From the NCBI RefSeq assembly GCF_030867095.1, contig NC_081828.1, forward strand, positions 2,557,001 to 2,621,000: a DNA stretch of 64,000 nucleotides. The letters are read 5' to 3'. Positions 30,965 through 43,480 of this stretch are shown here, piece after piece. Under the pieces are notes generated by a model. The model had not been told where the DNA came from. It made no database searches and saw only the letters and a program-made list of their open reading frames with translations. The DNA comes from Alligator mississippiensis (lineage: Eukaryota > Chordata > Crocodylia > Alligatoridae). Each line of letters begins with the position of its first letter. Position 1 is the stretch's first letter. The position numbers and the translations under genes are program-made.

Positions 30965-33900
30965 CACTAAGCTAATAATTTAAAGTTATAACTTGAAGGT
31001 TTCCAGTCCTGAAAGCATCAAGCACTGGGTCTCTTGTTTGTAATTTATGCTGTAGTTTTACATTATTTCTGTGGACCTAGACATTAAGGTAGACTTTGCT
31101 GTAAGAATTTGATTGTCAGAAATTCAGCAAAGTTAATTGTAACCTAATCTTAACAGGTTGGCACATACTAGCTAGGCTGATTCATCCATTTCTTCGCCAC
31201 CTTCTATGTGTGCACAGCTCGTCTTGTTCAGTCAGTCCTGTTCATCAGACCCTAGCACCCTCTCCACTGCCAGGGTAAGAACAGCTGGCTCTGAAGTTAT
31301 TTTAACTTTTTTAGCATCTGCCTCTCACAGCATTGGTTGGCAAGTTTTGTTGCTTCTCTGTCCTTTTTCCACACTGCTTAGATCATTAAAGAGCTCCTAA
31401 AAGATGAGGGTTCACACCAATTTTTGTCTACTGAGCATTTTGCACCCTGTAACAAACTGAATCCTTGCTCATACTCAAGGAAAGCACTACAAAGGGCATC
31501 AGTCAGGTTGATGCAATGAAGGATCTTACCATGAGTAATGAAGAATATTACCATGCAACACCATGAGATTGCATAGCCTAAATAGAGCTTAGTATTGCAA
31601 GCCAGGACTTCCCACATACTAGATACAGTCTTCCAGCATCTTGCCTGTGCCATCCTGCCCTGCCATCTCTCCTGTGTACTTTTAAACAAGTCACTCTAAC
31701 ATGCTGTTCTGTCTTCCCCAGCTGCAAATTTGGAAAACACTAAAGGTTTGTTGTTTTTTTTTCCAAGGCAAGTGTCCTCCTTCTGCACCAAAAAATATTA
31801 TCACAGACTCTTGAAATGGAGCCAACAACCTTTGATATGCACAGTAAAATCTAAAGAATGGATTTTGGCAGCACACCTCCAAAGCTGCTGCTAAGATTCC
31901 TTGCACTAGGACTGGTTGTTAAAACTCTAATTTCTACGAAATTAAGTGGTACTTAAGACTGGAATTTCAGTCTTCATCAGTTTTGTTCACATTCTCTTGC
32001 TGAGATCACCTGAGCCATTATTTACCTTGTCTTCTGCCTTACTCCCTTTCCCTCTTTAGCTTTCGAAGAGGGAAAACAAGAACACTTTTTTCATTTGAGA
32101 ATTGGTCTGGCAGATATAGCAGAGTGTCTGGAGATGTACTTACTGGTGCATTTCAAGAGGAGACTAGATGCAGCTGAAAATCATTGTGCACAATATGGGT
32201 TACAGCATGAATATATTTGCATATGTGCATAGGCAGATCCAGGATTTTGTGGGAGCAGTGACCAGCACTGCATGGGTGGCTGGTAGCCCTCTAGCCTCCC
32301 CACCAGGGCAGGCAGACCATGCTGCAGAAGCAGCATCCAGGGATTTTGTTTTAAGTCCTTGACCAGGTAAGGATCCCCCTTCTCAGCATCCCTGTCCTTC
32401 CTCCCCATACTCAGCAGCAGCCCAGCCCCGCCCTTCCCATTGCCTCCTCCTCTGCCTCTGCTGCACCTGGCTGACCCCAGGGGTAAGGAGAGCCCAAAGT
32501 CCTCAGCAGCAAGAGGCAGGGAAGGGAGAGGAGAGGGAAGGTGCTGCTGAGAATGAAAGGCAAGGGACCAGCCTGGCTGTTTCTTCCCATGGCATGGTCC
32601 AAAACGTGTGTGGTGGCACCGCTAGAGCTGCCCCTATGTATGTAACATGCATTAGGTGACAACTTATTGTGTGGTACTGGAATTTTTTTTAGTATTTCAA
32701 TTTGAAAGTTTTATTTCAGAATTATTTCTGGTTACGCTGTTACCGTGGTCCTTTTTTTTCTTAACTGATGTAGAATTGAAATGGAGTTTACTAAAAGTTT
32801 GTACTAAAGGATCCATATTGGTACCAAGATCAATGTCCTGGAATACTGTCATGTAGAAAGAAATTGTACTGAATTTACAACTTTTTTATCAGCGTTTGAC
32901 TTTATAAATGGTAAATATTTTGTGTTGAAATTCACTCATTAAACAGTTAAGACCACTGTTACAATTTTGATGATGCCTTTTGTAATGTATTTATTTTCAC
33001 ATTTTATTTTGGGTAATGAAAGTAAAATACTGAGTGAACTTTTGTTTAAATAACATAACAGTTTAATTTTGGGAGAACCTGAGATGTTGAATATGCACCA
33101 GATGCACAGAAGTAAACCATATTGGATAGCAAGGGAAAGTAAATGTTAGAATTGCAGACGTGTGACAGCAGGCACGATCAGATTTGATTCTGGGATGAGT
33201 ATACTTTCTTTTGTAATTATCTCTCGTCGAGTTGCTTATGTACCAAGAGACTAACATGACAGCACACAAGAAAAGGACTTGACAACGAATATCTTGTGTT
33301 TGGCAGTTTGTCTAACTCTATCCCAAGTACATAGTTAGTCCCATAAAAGATATCACCTTAAGAAATCCTTGCCTTTCACAGTAAAAGAACAGGAATGTTT
33401 TTTAGATGGTATAATATTCTAGAATTTAGCAAAAAAACATGAAAGCCTACATTGCCCGGTATGGTATCATTGATATTTTAGGATTTTTCTTCAGTAGCTT
33501 TACTGTAACGCTGGAATTCTGCAAATCTTTAATTACTGCAGTTACGGTTTGCTAAGCTATTTTCGTTGACACCTGACCTGATGCTTTGCTTAGTGCCATA
33601 GCAGCAAATCCTGAGAAGTGCTGAGCATCTGTAACTCCTCCTGTTGATGTAAGTGAGATGTGTAGGTCCTCCCGATCTCTTAGCAATTGCTTTCTAATAG
33701 TCTAGCATATCAAAAACCTGAGAGCAGAATGACTTCCGAATGCATGCTGCTCATTTTTGTGATAATCATGGAAGGGGTCTCCGGGGAAGAGTGATGCAGT
33801 GCATTTTACCTGATTTTACTCTCTGACTTCAAAGATTGATCTTCATGTGTTTTGTTTTGTTTTCGTATGGGCAATTCATATCGTGTCATGGTTGTATTTG

Positions 33901-34256
33901 TTCACTTCCCTACCCTGCCAAGTAAAAGTACACGACAGTCATACAAAAGTTTATATATCATGCATTAACTAAACCAGAATGAACAGTAACACTGCTGCAT
34001 TTTAACTTTTTTAATGTGTACTGTTTCATAGCACCTTGCCTTGCTAAATGTTCAGTGCAGTACATTTTTTCACGCCAGTCTGTGTACATTGGACACTGAT
34101 TTTTTTTTTTGGCGGGGGGGGGGCTTGTTTTAAACTAGCTGTTTTGAATTTAAATTCTTCCTTAATTTGAGGGGAGGGAAGTCTTTTCAGTCTATTCCAG
34201 ATAGCCAAAATAACCCTTATGAACTAACTGAATTCACAGTATTTGTACATTAACAG

Positions 34257-34262
34257 AATAAA
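34257..34262 (+). terminator. MMACHC: candidate MMACHC polyadenylation signal AATAAA
   Basis: AATAAA lies at the end of the AT-rich tract 4.5 kb beyond the MMACHC stop. It is a candidate distal site; RNA ends are needed to confirm it. Confidence 0.35.
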
Positions 34263-35970
34263 AAATTAATTATCTCCTTTTATTTTAAAGAAAAAGGTGC
34301 AGGTTTTATATTAGAATTAAATAAATTATGCAATAATTCATTATCATATTATAGACACTATATCTGGTAACAACTATCAGGCATAATATTAAGAAAGGAA
34401 CTGGAATGAATGAGGACCTGATCCTTTTCTTACCCAGGCCAAGGAGGCCCCCTGAGGCAAATGGTATTTTATGGGAGTGGGCCAAGGGGGTAGAGAGTTG
34501 CAGGGACATTACCTACTCTCTAATTGGTGCAAAATACATATATACCTAGCTATTGTTTAGTTGTACAATACTCTGTGTGTTAAAATACTGATTTAAAAGA
34601 GCAGAAATGGGTATAGGGGGGAGTTTTGTTTGTCAGTAGTCAGACACAAGTAAACTACCAGTTGGCAGAGTCCTGCCATCAATAGGTGATTTCCCCCCGC
34701 CCCCAGCCCTTAATGAAGAAAGGATTTAATTAATTTTAAGTGATATTATAAGGATTTAATGAAAACAGAGCAACTGTCCATCCTTTTTTTGACATTTCTT
34801 ATTTGATATCCCAGATCCTGCATTGATGCACTTTGTTCTGTTTCTGTACTAGGAAGCGACGTTCCTCCGTGGTCTCTTGGTCGGTGTGGCTCTCTGTGTA
34901 CGAGCGCTCTGCCAGGGTGTGCACTGCTCCAAAAGAAAGGCCACACGGGTTGGTTCAGTAGTGAAAGCTCAGCCAGGTTTATACCTAGGCAGCACAACAT
35001 CACTGGCACACTTGTCCAAAGAGGTGGATGCAGGTGGTGAGGCACAGGCACCACTTGCCACCGCTCCTAGGCCTGCTACCTTGCAAAGCTCTCCAGACCT
35101 CTTATGCATGAAAAAGCAGTTCTATTTACATGACAAACATTGACACCTCTCCCACATTACCCCCGTCCTTTGTCATCATCAGGTACCTTGTAGACTCGCT
35201 GGCACCAGCCTTTATTGATTTCTCCTAGACATCAACTTTAACACCTTCACCATCAACTTAAATACTCGGTTAAATACTCTGCTGTCTGTTAGCAGGCACC
35301 CCAGTGATATGAGGTCAGCCTTTAGTGAGACCTGCTTTGGTCAACAGCTTTAGCAAAGCCTTTATGTGAGCTGAATATGCATTGATCCGTGTTTACATTA
35401 CTCCTGACTCCAGCGAGGCTGACAATAAGCTTGCTAAGGATTACCTGCTGTGACATAAATGGATTATTTTTATTGTGTAGGATTTTGTGCTATAAATAAA
35501 ACATGGGGAAAGCCTAACGACCCTTTTGTGTTTTACAAACTAGCCTCTCTGCACCCTGGGACTGAGCTTTCTAGAAAGACATCGAGGTTTAAATGCAGTA
35601 TTTTTTTTAAATGGGGTGTTTTGTTGAGAATGGGATGTTGTTATTTGTTGAGTTGGTAGTCGACCTCTCTAGAGTAGTTGGAGCATAACATTGCTAAAAC
35701 ATTGGTAATAAACGTCAATTATTTTGATGAGCTACACTTGCTTCACAGCAAGTGCAAAGAAGTGTAAAGGTGGCCCTTGGAATTGTTTTACTTTAAAAGA
35801 CTTTTCATGAAAATTATTGTAATCTTTTTCATAGCTGACCTGCGTTATCTTCATTGAGTGTCATGTCAAACTTGAGATCTTGGTCCTTATCTTCAGGGGC
35901 TTAACAGCCCTAGAACCAACATATCTGAAAGATCATGTCAGGCTTTCTGTGGTGAAGACGAGTTTCTCCT
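34263..35970. other. intergenic, AT-rich, with an unclassified repeat near 34840-35150
   Basis: No exon is seen. The piece around 34840-35150 differs in composition from its surroundings, with 'ggtttatacctaggcagcac' and a C-rich end. It may be an old LTR-type fossil fragment, but I cannot place its ends. Confidence 0.3.
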
Positions 35971-35974
35971 GACA

Positions 35975-37122
35975 GGTTATCCAGGTTGTAGCCGTATTGG
36001 TCTAGACTAGAGGCAAAAGCAATCAGAACTTGTGGTAGAGGTGAGATCTTGTATGAGACCAGCTAGGTCTTTGCAAAAAAAAATTATTTCATCGCAAGCT
36101 TTCAGGCACAAGCGCCCTTCTTCAGGCATAGAAAAGATTGTACACGTTCTCCCGGGTAGAAACAAAAGTTCACATTTCATAGGAGAGTTGCAGGTGTGGT
36201 AAAATCCCCTGGTTGGCACCGTTCATTGTATGCAGGTTAGGCTCAGAGAACAGTTGGAATAATTGGTGTACCTCAAAGGTGTTTGGTGGCGAGCAGGATG
36301 TAGTCCTCTTTGCTTCTGGTTCTGCCGTTTCATATTTCACAGAAGAGAAAAAGGATGGACTGCTAAATTTCTTATGTAGCGAGGTGTCTCTGGGCTCTGT
36401 GATGATGCAAATGACCTCGAACAAAGGCAGGAGCAGGGCCTCAGGTTTCAGGTGGTAAAACTTGCTTCCTCCATGTAAGATTGTGAAGATTTAATTTAAA
36501 AAAATCAGCTAAAATTGAATATCATCCATGTGCCAGGTATCCAGGTTGTAGCTGTGTTGGTCTAGAGGCAAAAGGAATCGGAGCTCATGGTAGAGGCAAT
36601 ATCTTTTATAAGACCAACTAGATTTTTGCAAAAGCTAAAAGAGCATTTTGTTTTGGGTTTTTTTTACAAGGAGGAAATACGTCTTACCACCTGAAGCCCT
36701 GCTCCTGCCTTTGTTCGAGGTCATTTGCATCATCACAGAGCCCAGAGACACCTCGCTACGTAAGAAATTTAGCAGTCCATCCTTTTTCTCTTCTGTGAAA
36801 TATGAAACGGCAGAACCAGAAGCAAAGAGGACTACATCCTGCTTGCCACCAAACACCTGCGAGGTACACCGATTATTCCAACTTTTCTCTGAGCCTAACC
36901 TGCAGAAAATGAATGGTGCCAAACAGGAGGTTTTACCACACCTGCAACTCTCCTATGAAATACAAACTTTCATTTCTACCTGGGAGAACTTTTGCAATCT
37001 TTTTCTCCTATGCCTGAAGAAGGGTGTTTGTGCCTGAAAGCTTGCAATTAAGGACTTTGCAAAAATGTAGTTGGTCTAATGCAGGATCTCACCTCTATCA
37101 CGAGTCCTGATTCCTCTTCTCT
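35975..37122. repeat. large inverted repeat, arms about 36010-36479 and 36666-37122
   Basis: Two copies of one interspersed repeat lie tail to tail, with arms of 400-460 bp that look about 90 percent alike. Translating either arm outward gives FEVICIITEPRDTSL and FFSSVKYETAEPEAKRTT, which shows how close they are. The 186-bp spacer holds a third, partial copy of the head block (36535-36634), in the same orientation as the first head (35975-36077). Heads carry 'ttgtagccgtattggtctag' and 'caagctttcaggcacaagcg', as in the other 'GTTGGTCT' family copies in the window. Confidence 0.85.
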
Positions 37123-40090
37123 CCTGACAGAGCTTTCTTCCTGGGGCTGGACCCAGTCTGTAAAGCAAAACCCCAGGAGATCAGAGCTCTCATAAACATA
37201 CCACGTCCTGCTCCCAACCCTGCAGCACACCCTCCACCAAAAATACAGAGCTGTGTGGACACTTCCGCACCTACCAAAACCAAGTGCTGCTGAGCACACA
37301 ATTCTCCCTGTCGCGGGAGGATGAGAGAGAAAGGACCACTCCATAGCTGTTAATCTCATTCATTGGTGCATGGCTGGAAGGTGCTCGCATGCTGCGGGGG
37401 AAAAAGTAATATTAGCACCTCTGTAGGATGAGCAGAACTGGTGCTGGAGTCAGTGCAACGAACCCTAAAAATAGGTGATTGGAGTGAAATCCTAGTCCTC
37501 CACTATTGTCCATATGGGAATGTCTCCTTCAGTGGGATGCAGACTTGCAAATGCAATCATCGATTGGAAAGCCTGTGCCACGGGGGGCTGCAGAGCAACC
37601 ACAAACACAACACGACTGAATTCCCAGGGAGACTTCAAGTGTCTTTGCGAGGGGCACGCCTTGTGCGTCAAGGATGGGTGGGAAAGGATCTCCCACTGAG
37701 AGTGCCTGAAATGATTCCCGGTCCCATTGCTAAAAAGAGATATCGAATGATATAGGGGCGCACAAGCGGTGCGAGCTGCCCAAATCGCCTGCCCAGACCC
37801 AATGTGTGAGGGGAAGGGAAGATCACAGCTGCACACGGGGACTCTGAGGAAGGTCCCAGCTGCTTAGCTCCTACCCTTTTCCTCCGAGGAAAAGTGAAGG
37901 GGTTTTGAGACCAGTCCAAGAAAAGCTCCTTTGAGCTGGGAGCAGAGCAAGATGGAGTTTCTGACGGGGAAAGAGGTGGCTCGCAAAGGCCTGTCCTCTC
38001 CGCTCCCCTGAAACTCCCCTCACTCCCTCAACCAGTCTACGGAGGCGATAGGAGAGGGTCCCCCCCCTTAGGGACATGGAGAGGAAATATGAGGGACGGG
38101 TGAGGAGACTCCTTCAAATTACAGATGGATAGAAACCAGCGATACAGTTGTCATATATTAGTAAGCACTAACTTTGTAGCTGGTTGGCTCTTATAGCTGG
38201 ATGGACATTTTCATGGTGTGATAATTACTTAGCATGTGTGGCCTGCCTTACTTTGCAAATATGGCAGGTCTAAATTGACTACACAATTAACCAATCCATT
38301 ACACAACACGTGTAACGCGGGGCAGGGACCTCAGTCTTCCTGCTAAAGCGTATTTCTCAAAAGGTATAGACTTGGGATCAGAAAAAAGGAAGGAAAATCC
38401 TTTGAGGGCATAAGAAGGTCTTGCTCTGTATGTAGAAGAGGGATTAAGTCAACTATTTGTCCCACAGGGAATGGAGTAATAGGGGTTGGTCAGGAGAATA
38501 TTTAGGACACATTTATTTCTATGAGTATTGTGTAGGGAATGGCCTTAAGCTGCAGGTTATTTTTTCATTACACTATTATAGTTTGACCATCATTTTTTTA
38601 AATTTAAAATAAATGCAAATACATCAACCTTCTCTCCACTAGCTACCATTTATCAGTTCAGATGAGCTGGTCTCTCTGCAGGATCACACCCTGGTATATA
38701 CACACCGTACCAAAGTGGTCCTAATTTCTTATACTAAGTAATAATGAACTCAGAAGGGTCGGACATCAGGAGTGGGACTTTATGAAGTGTGCGCGCATCA
38801 AGACATAAATTGCCACAACTTGCATTCATTTTAATGAGATGCCATAGGGATGTAGGAATCTATACATGTTCTGTCTGAAGCATCACGCCATGAAATACTG
38901 TATGTATACAGCAAAACCCTATACCTATGGAAGATCATCATCCTTTAAGCTCATGCATCTATTGCTTTAAGTTTAGGATCTTATTTTTATCTCTTTTGCA
39001 ACTCATTACCATCAATAGGAATTTAATTAGTTGAATTTAATCCTTGATATAATTCTGCAGTTTCTATGGAGTATATCAGTACCTTTGGGTTTGCTATCTC
39101 AATATCATGCGTTTCTGGTCTGATGCGGGGGAACCTGCAATAGATCTTACTCAACTCAGTTAAATGCGAGATGAATAGGGATTTGCCTTTATGTTGAATT
39201 TGTCTACATTTTAGACTGTATTACTACTACATTTGCTTTATTCAATTAAGACACCTTTTAAAATCAAAACATTCATCTCCTATTAAAAATAGTCACTTCA
39301 AACCTAAAAATGCTTTCTGAAAAGAAGAAAACTTGAGGACAACCCTGCCATGACTCCCGCCAATCCAGAACATTATTTGTTAAATATCTTTGTCTTTGAA
39401 ATCAAGAATTGCTGCTTGGGTTTTATAAGTGATAATCAAACAGTTCTCCATCTTGACCTCACATCGTTGCTGCTGTTCCTGCAGGATGAAAAATGTAAAG
39501 GAGAACCTGAGAGCGCTTTTTACAAAGAATAAATGTAGGGCTTATGTTGCCAGATATATTGAGTACCTCCCACTCCCAACCTCTGAAATTAGACCGGTCT
39601 CTTTTAAAGTAGTGCTAAGTGATAATTACTGCCTGTTCTGGCAAGTAAAGAGTTCACCTAACCGAGCATCCAAAGAATTTAAGTTTAAGCTGTCCAAATC
39701 CAGGACCGTATGACACTTAAGAAAAGTTCATATGAAACTAAATATAAGCTGATGGCGGCAGATCTGAATGCTCTTGTGGTGCAGGGGAAGGGAGCAACTC
39801 TGGTATTATTTTATTTGGTTTTAGCCAAAAAAAGGTTGCTCTGGCAAAGTTAAGTTTAATCTTATATCAATATCATGTGCACACATGCCTGCCTCGTTAC
39901 CTAATAAAGCTACATTAAAAGAACATTGCAAGGTTACAAAATGAAAGGCTCAAAAGTTCAGGCCTATTTGACAGTAGGTTGTTGGTGGAATCTGAATTCA
40001 GCCCTTTTTGGCATATGCCTTACAAACATGCTGGTTTTTTCCCTCCACAGGACCCTTGCCTCATTAAGGGCATAGGAGGGCTCCATTCTG
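37123..40090. other. intergenic, no gene seen
   Basis: This stretch, of mixed GC content in its first kilobase and AT-rich after 38100, has only short open frames without conserved motifs or splice context. No recognised repeat dominates it. Confidence 0.5.
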
Positions 40091-40099
40091 GGGCTTTGC

Positions 40100-40350
40100 A
40101 CAAGTTCAGGGCTGGAAGGGACCTCGTGAGCTCATCAGGTCCAGCCCCGCTGCCCTGGGCAGCAGTCTGCAGGGGTCAAATCACCCGGCAAGGTGCGTGT
40201 CCAGTCTCCTTTGGAAGATCTCCTGCCTGCATCACCCCCGCTGGGTGTCTATCCCAGAGTCTGCTCACACCATCTGTGATGAAGTTTTTCCTTATATCCA
40301 GTCTGAAACCTCATCCTAGGAGTTTAGGACTGAGGAGTCTGTGTTGGGTG
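40100..40350 (-). mobile_element. CR1 fragment
   Basis: It runs from 'tcagggctggaagggacctc' through 'gtccagtctcctttggaaga' to 'ttccttatatccagtctgaa', a reversed CR1 3' region. Confidence 0.88.
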
Positions 40351-40407
40351 GTGGTGGATAGTCCTGTCTGAGCTCCCTTGTCTGCAGCTGGTAAATGCAA
40401 GGTGCTA

Positions 40408-40500
40408 CACCAGTCGTTCTTAACCAGGATGCCACAGCACAATGGGGTGCCACAAGACCCCCCCCCCCCAGAGGTGCCAAACCACTGCCACTGGCCAAAT
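40408..40500. mobile_element. hAT-like MITE remnant
   Basis: The left edge resembles a hAT terminus ('caccagtcgttcttaacc') and is followed by a poly-C run and 'gaggtgccaaaccactgcc'. It is degraded and its right end is unclear. Confidence 0.4.
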
Positions 40501-40984
40501 AAAACCATCTCATGCACTTAGCTGCAGCACGCATGTGCTCCTTTAGCATTAGGACTCTGCAATAACCCTAAACCAGGCAGGAGAGCTGGGTGGGTTGCAG
40601 CTCTTCCACTCCCCTCCTGGAAACAGGTGCATGGGACAATTCCCCTCATCCCGTGTGTCTGCTTCCAGAAACATGCGACATCTTTGTTTCCAGGGGACAT
40701 TTCACAGGATCAGATGAGGAAGGGCTGCAGCACAAGCTGCTGCTCCTCCCTGCTGTAGGCTTACCACAGAGCCCTGATGCTGGAGGAGCTGGCTGTGCAG
40801 TAGGCACATGGGACAGGTTTTACTGGTGGCAATGGCACCTGGTTGCCTACCACTGAGATAAGATGAGCACAGCTGTGATTCTCAGCCAGGGATACTGCTA
40901 CACTCAAAACATTTGTGAAAGGGTGCCCTGACTCTGAAGAGGCTACACCTTTTGAAACGCACTGAAAAAACACAAATGCAAAAG

Positions 40985-41500
40985 AGATGACAACTGGTCG
41001 ACAGGCAGCAGCGCAGAGATGTCTTGTGGTTTTGGTGGATAAGACTCAACGCAAGTCTGCAAAGTGATGCAGCTGCAAAAAAAGGAAATGTCGCTTCGTA
41101 CTGCATTGCATGTGAAACATGGGAGGTAGCAGTGCTGCTTCATCCAGTGCTGGTTAGGCCCCAGCTAGAATAGTCCCAGCTCTGCATTTTAATAAAGATG
41201 CACAGAAGTTGGAGAGCGCCCAAAGGAAGGCAACACAAAAAATGAGCAAGTGTTTGGAGGGCAAGCCGTACAAGAAAAGGTTAAAAGACATAAGCACACG
41301 GGCTTGCTGAAAAGGTGATTAAAAGGGGATATGATAGCACTCTTCAATGATCTGGAGGGCTGCCATAAAGGGGGAAACACTGCTGTCGCGTATAACTCAT
41401 AGCAACAGCTTGAAATCGCAGTAAAGCAAGTTTAGATCAGACATCAGGAAAAAACCTTCACTGTTAAGCGAGAGGTGGTTAGCTGTGTTTGCCTCCAAGG
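40985..41500 (+). mobile_element. CR1 fragment, about 500 bp
   Basis: It has the CR1 run of 'ggttaggccccagctagaat', 'ttggagagcgcccaaaggaa', 'aaaaggggatatgatagcac' and 'ttagatcagacatcaggaaa'. It is older and more broken than the copies in MMACHC intron 1. Confidence 0.82.
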
Positions 41501-43060
41501 TGCCATCCTGCCCCCTTCTACCCATCTTCAGACTAACTGCTCCAGGGAGGCAAGGCTTTTGCAAGCGACAGCCTACTCCCTCAGATACTACTCGCAGAAA
41601 ACCTCTGAAGTTCATCACAGTATCTAACAAAGCAGCCTGCCACCTGCAAAAGCTGATGCTTCCCAAAACAGTTAGTCTGCAAGGTGCTACCCTGCCCCAA
41701 CATCTGCCAGTTAGAAGAGCGAGGCAGTGGAGTACATGGCCTAGGGAAGCTGCAGGAATCTCTTTCCTAAGCATTAGACAGGGCTAGATCCAGAAGTAGC
41801 AATGCCAGGAGCACGCCGTGGAGCCCAGGAGCTGGAAGACTAGCAGCCCCTCGTACACACGTCATTTGGAGATGACACGAGCTCTGGACCTGGCACCGGT
41901 GGGTACAGGAGAGGACCAAGCTCAGCAGGAGAATGAAGCAAAGATCTACAAATGGCTCAGTTACAAAAGATTAAAGAAGGGACTGGGATAAATGTATGGA
42001 GGATGTAGTATGACAGGGGTGTCTGGTGCTCCAGTTTGGATGTGTGGACATGTAGTTGTAGTCCCCAATTCACAATACAAAGTGGAAGGAGCTGCTTTCC
42101 CAGGTGTCTGGGCTTTGCCACTTGCCACAAGGGGCTAAGAAAAATATTCCCCCCTTCTTCCTACTACAGGTGTCAGGGTTGTTTTGGGGGGATTGGCATC
42201 ACCTTCAGGTATCGGATGAAGCCTAGCTTCTCTGGAATAAGCCAATGTTCCTGCTGTGACTAAAAAGCTTGGAGGTTCCTGGTTAAGAGGCCTTGCTTCT
42301 GCACGCAGGGTCAAATTGATCACCATGTTCAGTGACAGGAAGGAGTTTTACTCCACAGCCAAGCCAGCACAGCCCGTGGGTTTGTTTGGTTGGGAGGGGT
42401 TTATTACCTTTTTCTGCCACAGGGAGCACGGTACTCGCCCTGGGGGTTCAAGCACAAAACCACAACAGCAGGACAGCAACAGCCTTCGGCCCTCTGCTTT
42501 ACCCATGACAAGTTAGGGTGGCCTTTGGCATTATACCCGGGGGTTGCAAGTTGGGGTTTTGGTCCTTTGATTTTTTTTTTTAGTAGTTCTAGTAAGTTAA
42601 GACAATATTTGTATGGGACCCCCCCCCCCCCGATATAGGGATCCATCTAGATCCGTGGTGCTCAGTCTTTTGGCCCAAGCCAAATGAGTGGTGGGGCAAG
42701 TCCACACCAGACTCCCTGCTGCAGGGAGTTTTTTTTTCCCCCCAGCATAATCCATGATCAACTAAAAATGGGTGAATGCCTTTAGACTAGCAAGTCTCCC
42801 ACTTCTGAGAGGAAACCCTCCCAAGAAGCCCTAGCCCCCATGTCTTAAAAAAAAGCACTTGATCATTTTATAAACTTTATCCAAGAATTGCTCTGCCTGT
42901 TTTACAAAACCTCTTTTTAAACTGCTTCTAAAAACATTGATTTCTACCTTCACCACAATCCATCAAAACAGACATGCTGTTTCAAAACTACTTCACATCC
43001 CGCAGCCGTCTGAAGTTTCAGAAGAGAGCACACAAAAAAGTGTTTCTTTTAAACCTATGA
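41500..43060. other. intergenic DNA before the PRDX1 3' end
   Basis: No exon is supported. It holds T- and C-runs near 42570 and 42620 and a possible hAT-like edge near 42655. PRDX1 read-through transcripts, if any, would enter here. Confidence 0.45.
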
Positions 43061-43061
43061 G

Positions 43062-43067
43062 TTTAAT
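43062..43067 (-). terminator. PRDX1: candidate PRDX1 polyadenylation signal ATTAAA
   Basis: TTTAAT on the plus strand is ATTAAA on the minus strand, about 330 bases past the PRDX1 stop. That would give a 3' UTR of the size usual for PRDX1. Confidence 0.4.
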
Positions 43068-43394
43068 AGGAGTTACAGAAATCGGGAAACTTAGCTGTAT
43101 TAAGTGTAACACCAGACCAGACATCTATACTCCACTGGTCATATTACAGGTCACTAGGACATGAGGTACAAATACAGATTATTAGGATTCTATACAAAGT
43201 TACTGGTCAATAGGACTAGTTTTCCCCTCAAGTACAGAAGATGGGTTGACATCTACAGCTGTTTGACAGGACTTCCCTTGACTTGGATATAGCAATTTAA
43301 CCCAAGTCCAAACATTCAATGGCTTGATGACTTTGTTCTTACGTGGAAGGCAGACTAGTTTCCTCCAGTTAACACAGAAGCGCATGCAGCCAGT

Positions 43395-43480
43395 TTACTT
43401 TTGCTTGGAGAAAAACTCTTTGCTTTTCTGAACGTCAGGCTTGATAGTCTCACTCCCAGGTTTCCAACCAGCAGGACACA
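43395..43480 (-). CDS. PRDX1: PRDX1 last coding exon, residues 172-199
   Basis: The acceptor is TCTTTCCAG and the stop is TAA at 43395-43397. It encodes the resolving-Cys segment [20 protein letters not shown] and the tail KEFFSKQK. Codon 194 is TTT, at 43413-43415. Confidence 0.97.

Larger units (their letters stand above)
29783..34262 (+). other. MMACHC: probable long 3' UTR of MMACHC
   Basis: After the stop, about 4.5 kb of sequence becomes steadily more AT-rich, especially from 32640. It ends at an AATAAA at 34257. It holds a hAT MITE and a few repeat scraps, but no exon. Human MMACHC also has a long 3' UTR. ATTAAA hexamers at about 31384 and 32938 could give shorter forms. Confidence 0.45.

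Noticed and set aside
36170-37037. Matching 84- to 129-aa frames with FEVICIITEPRDTSL on both strands
   Set aside because: They are the two arms of the inverted repeat. The likeness shows duplicated repeat DNA, not a gene family.
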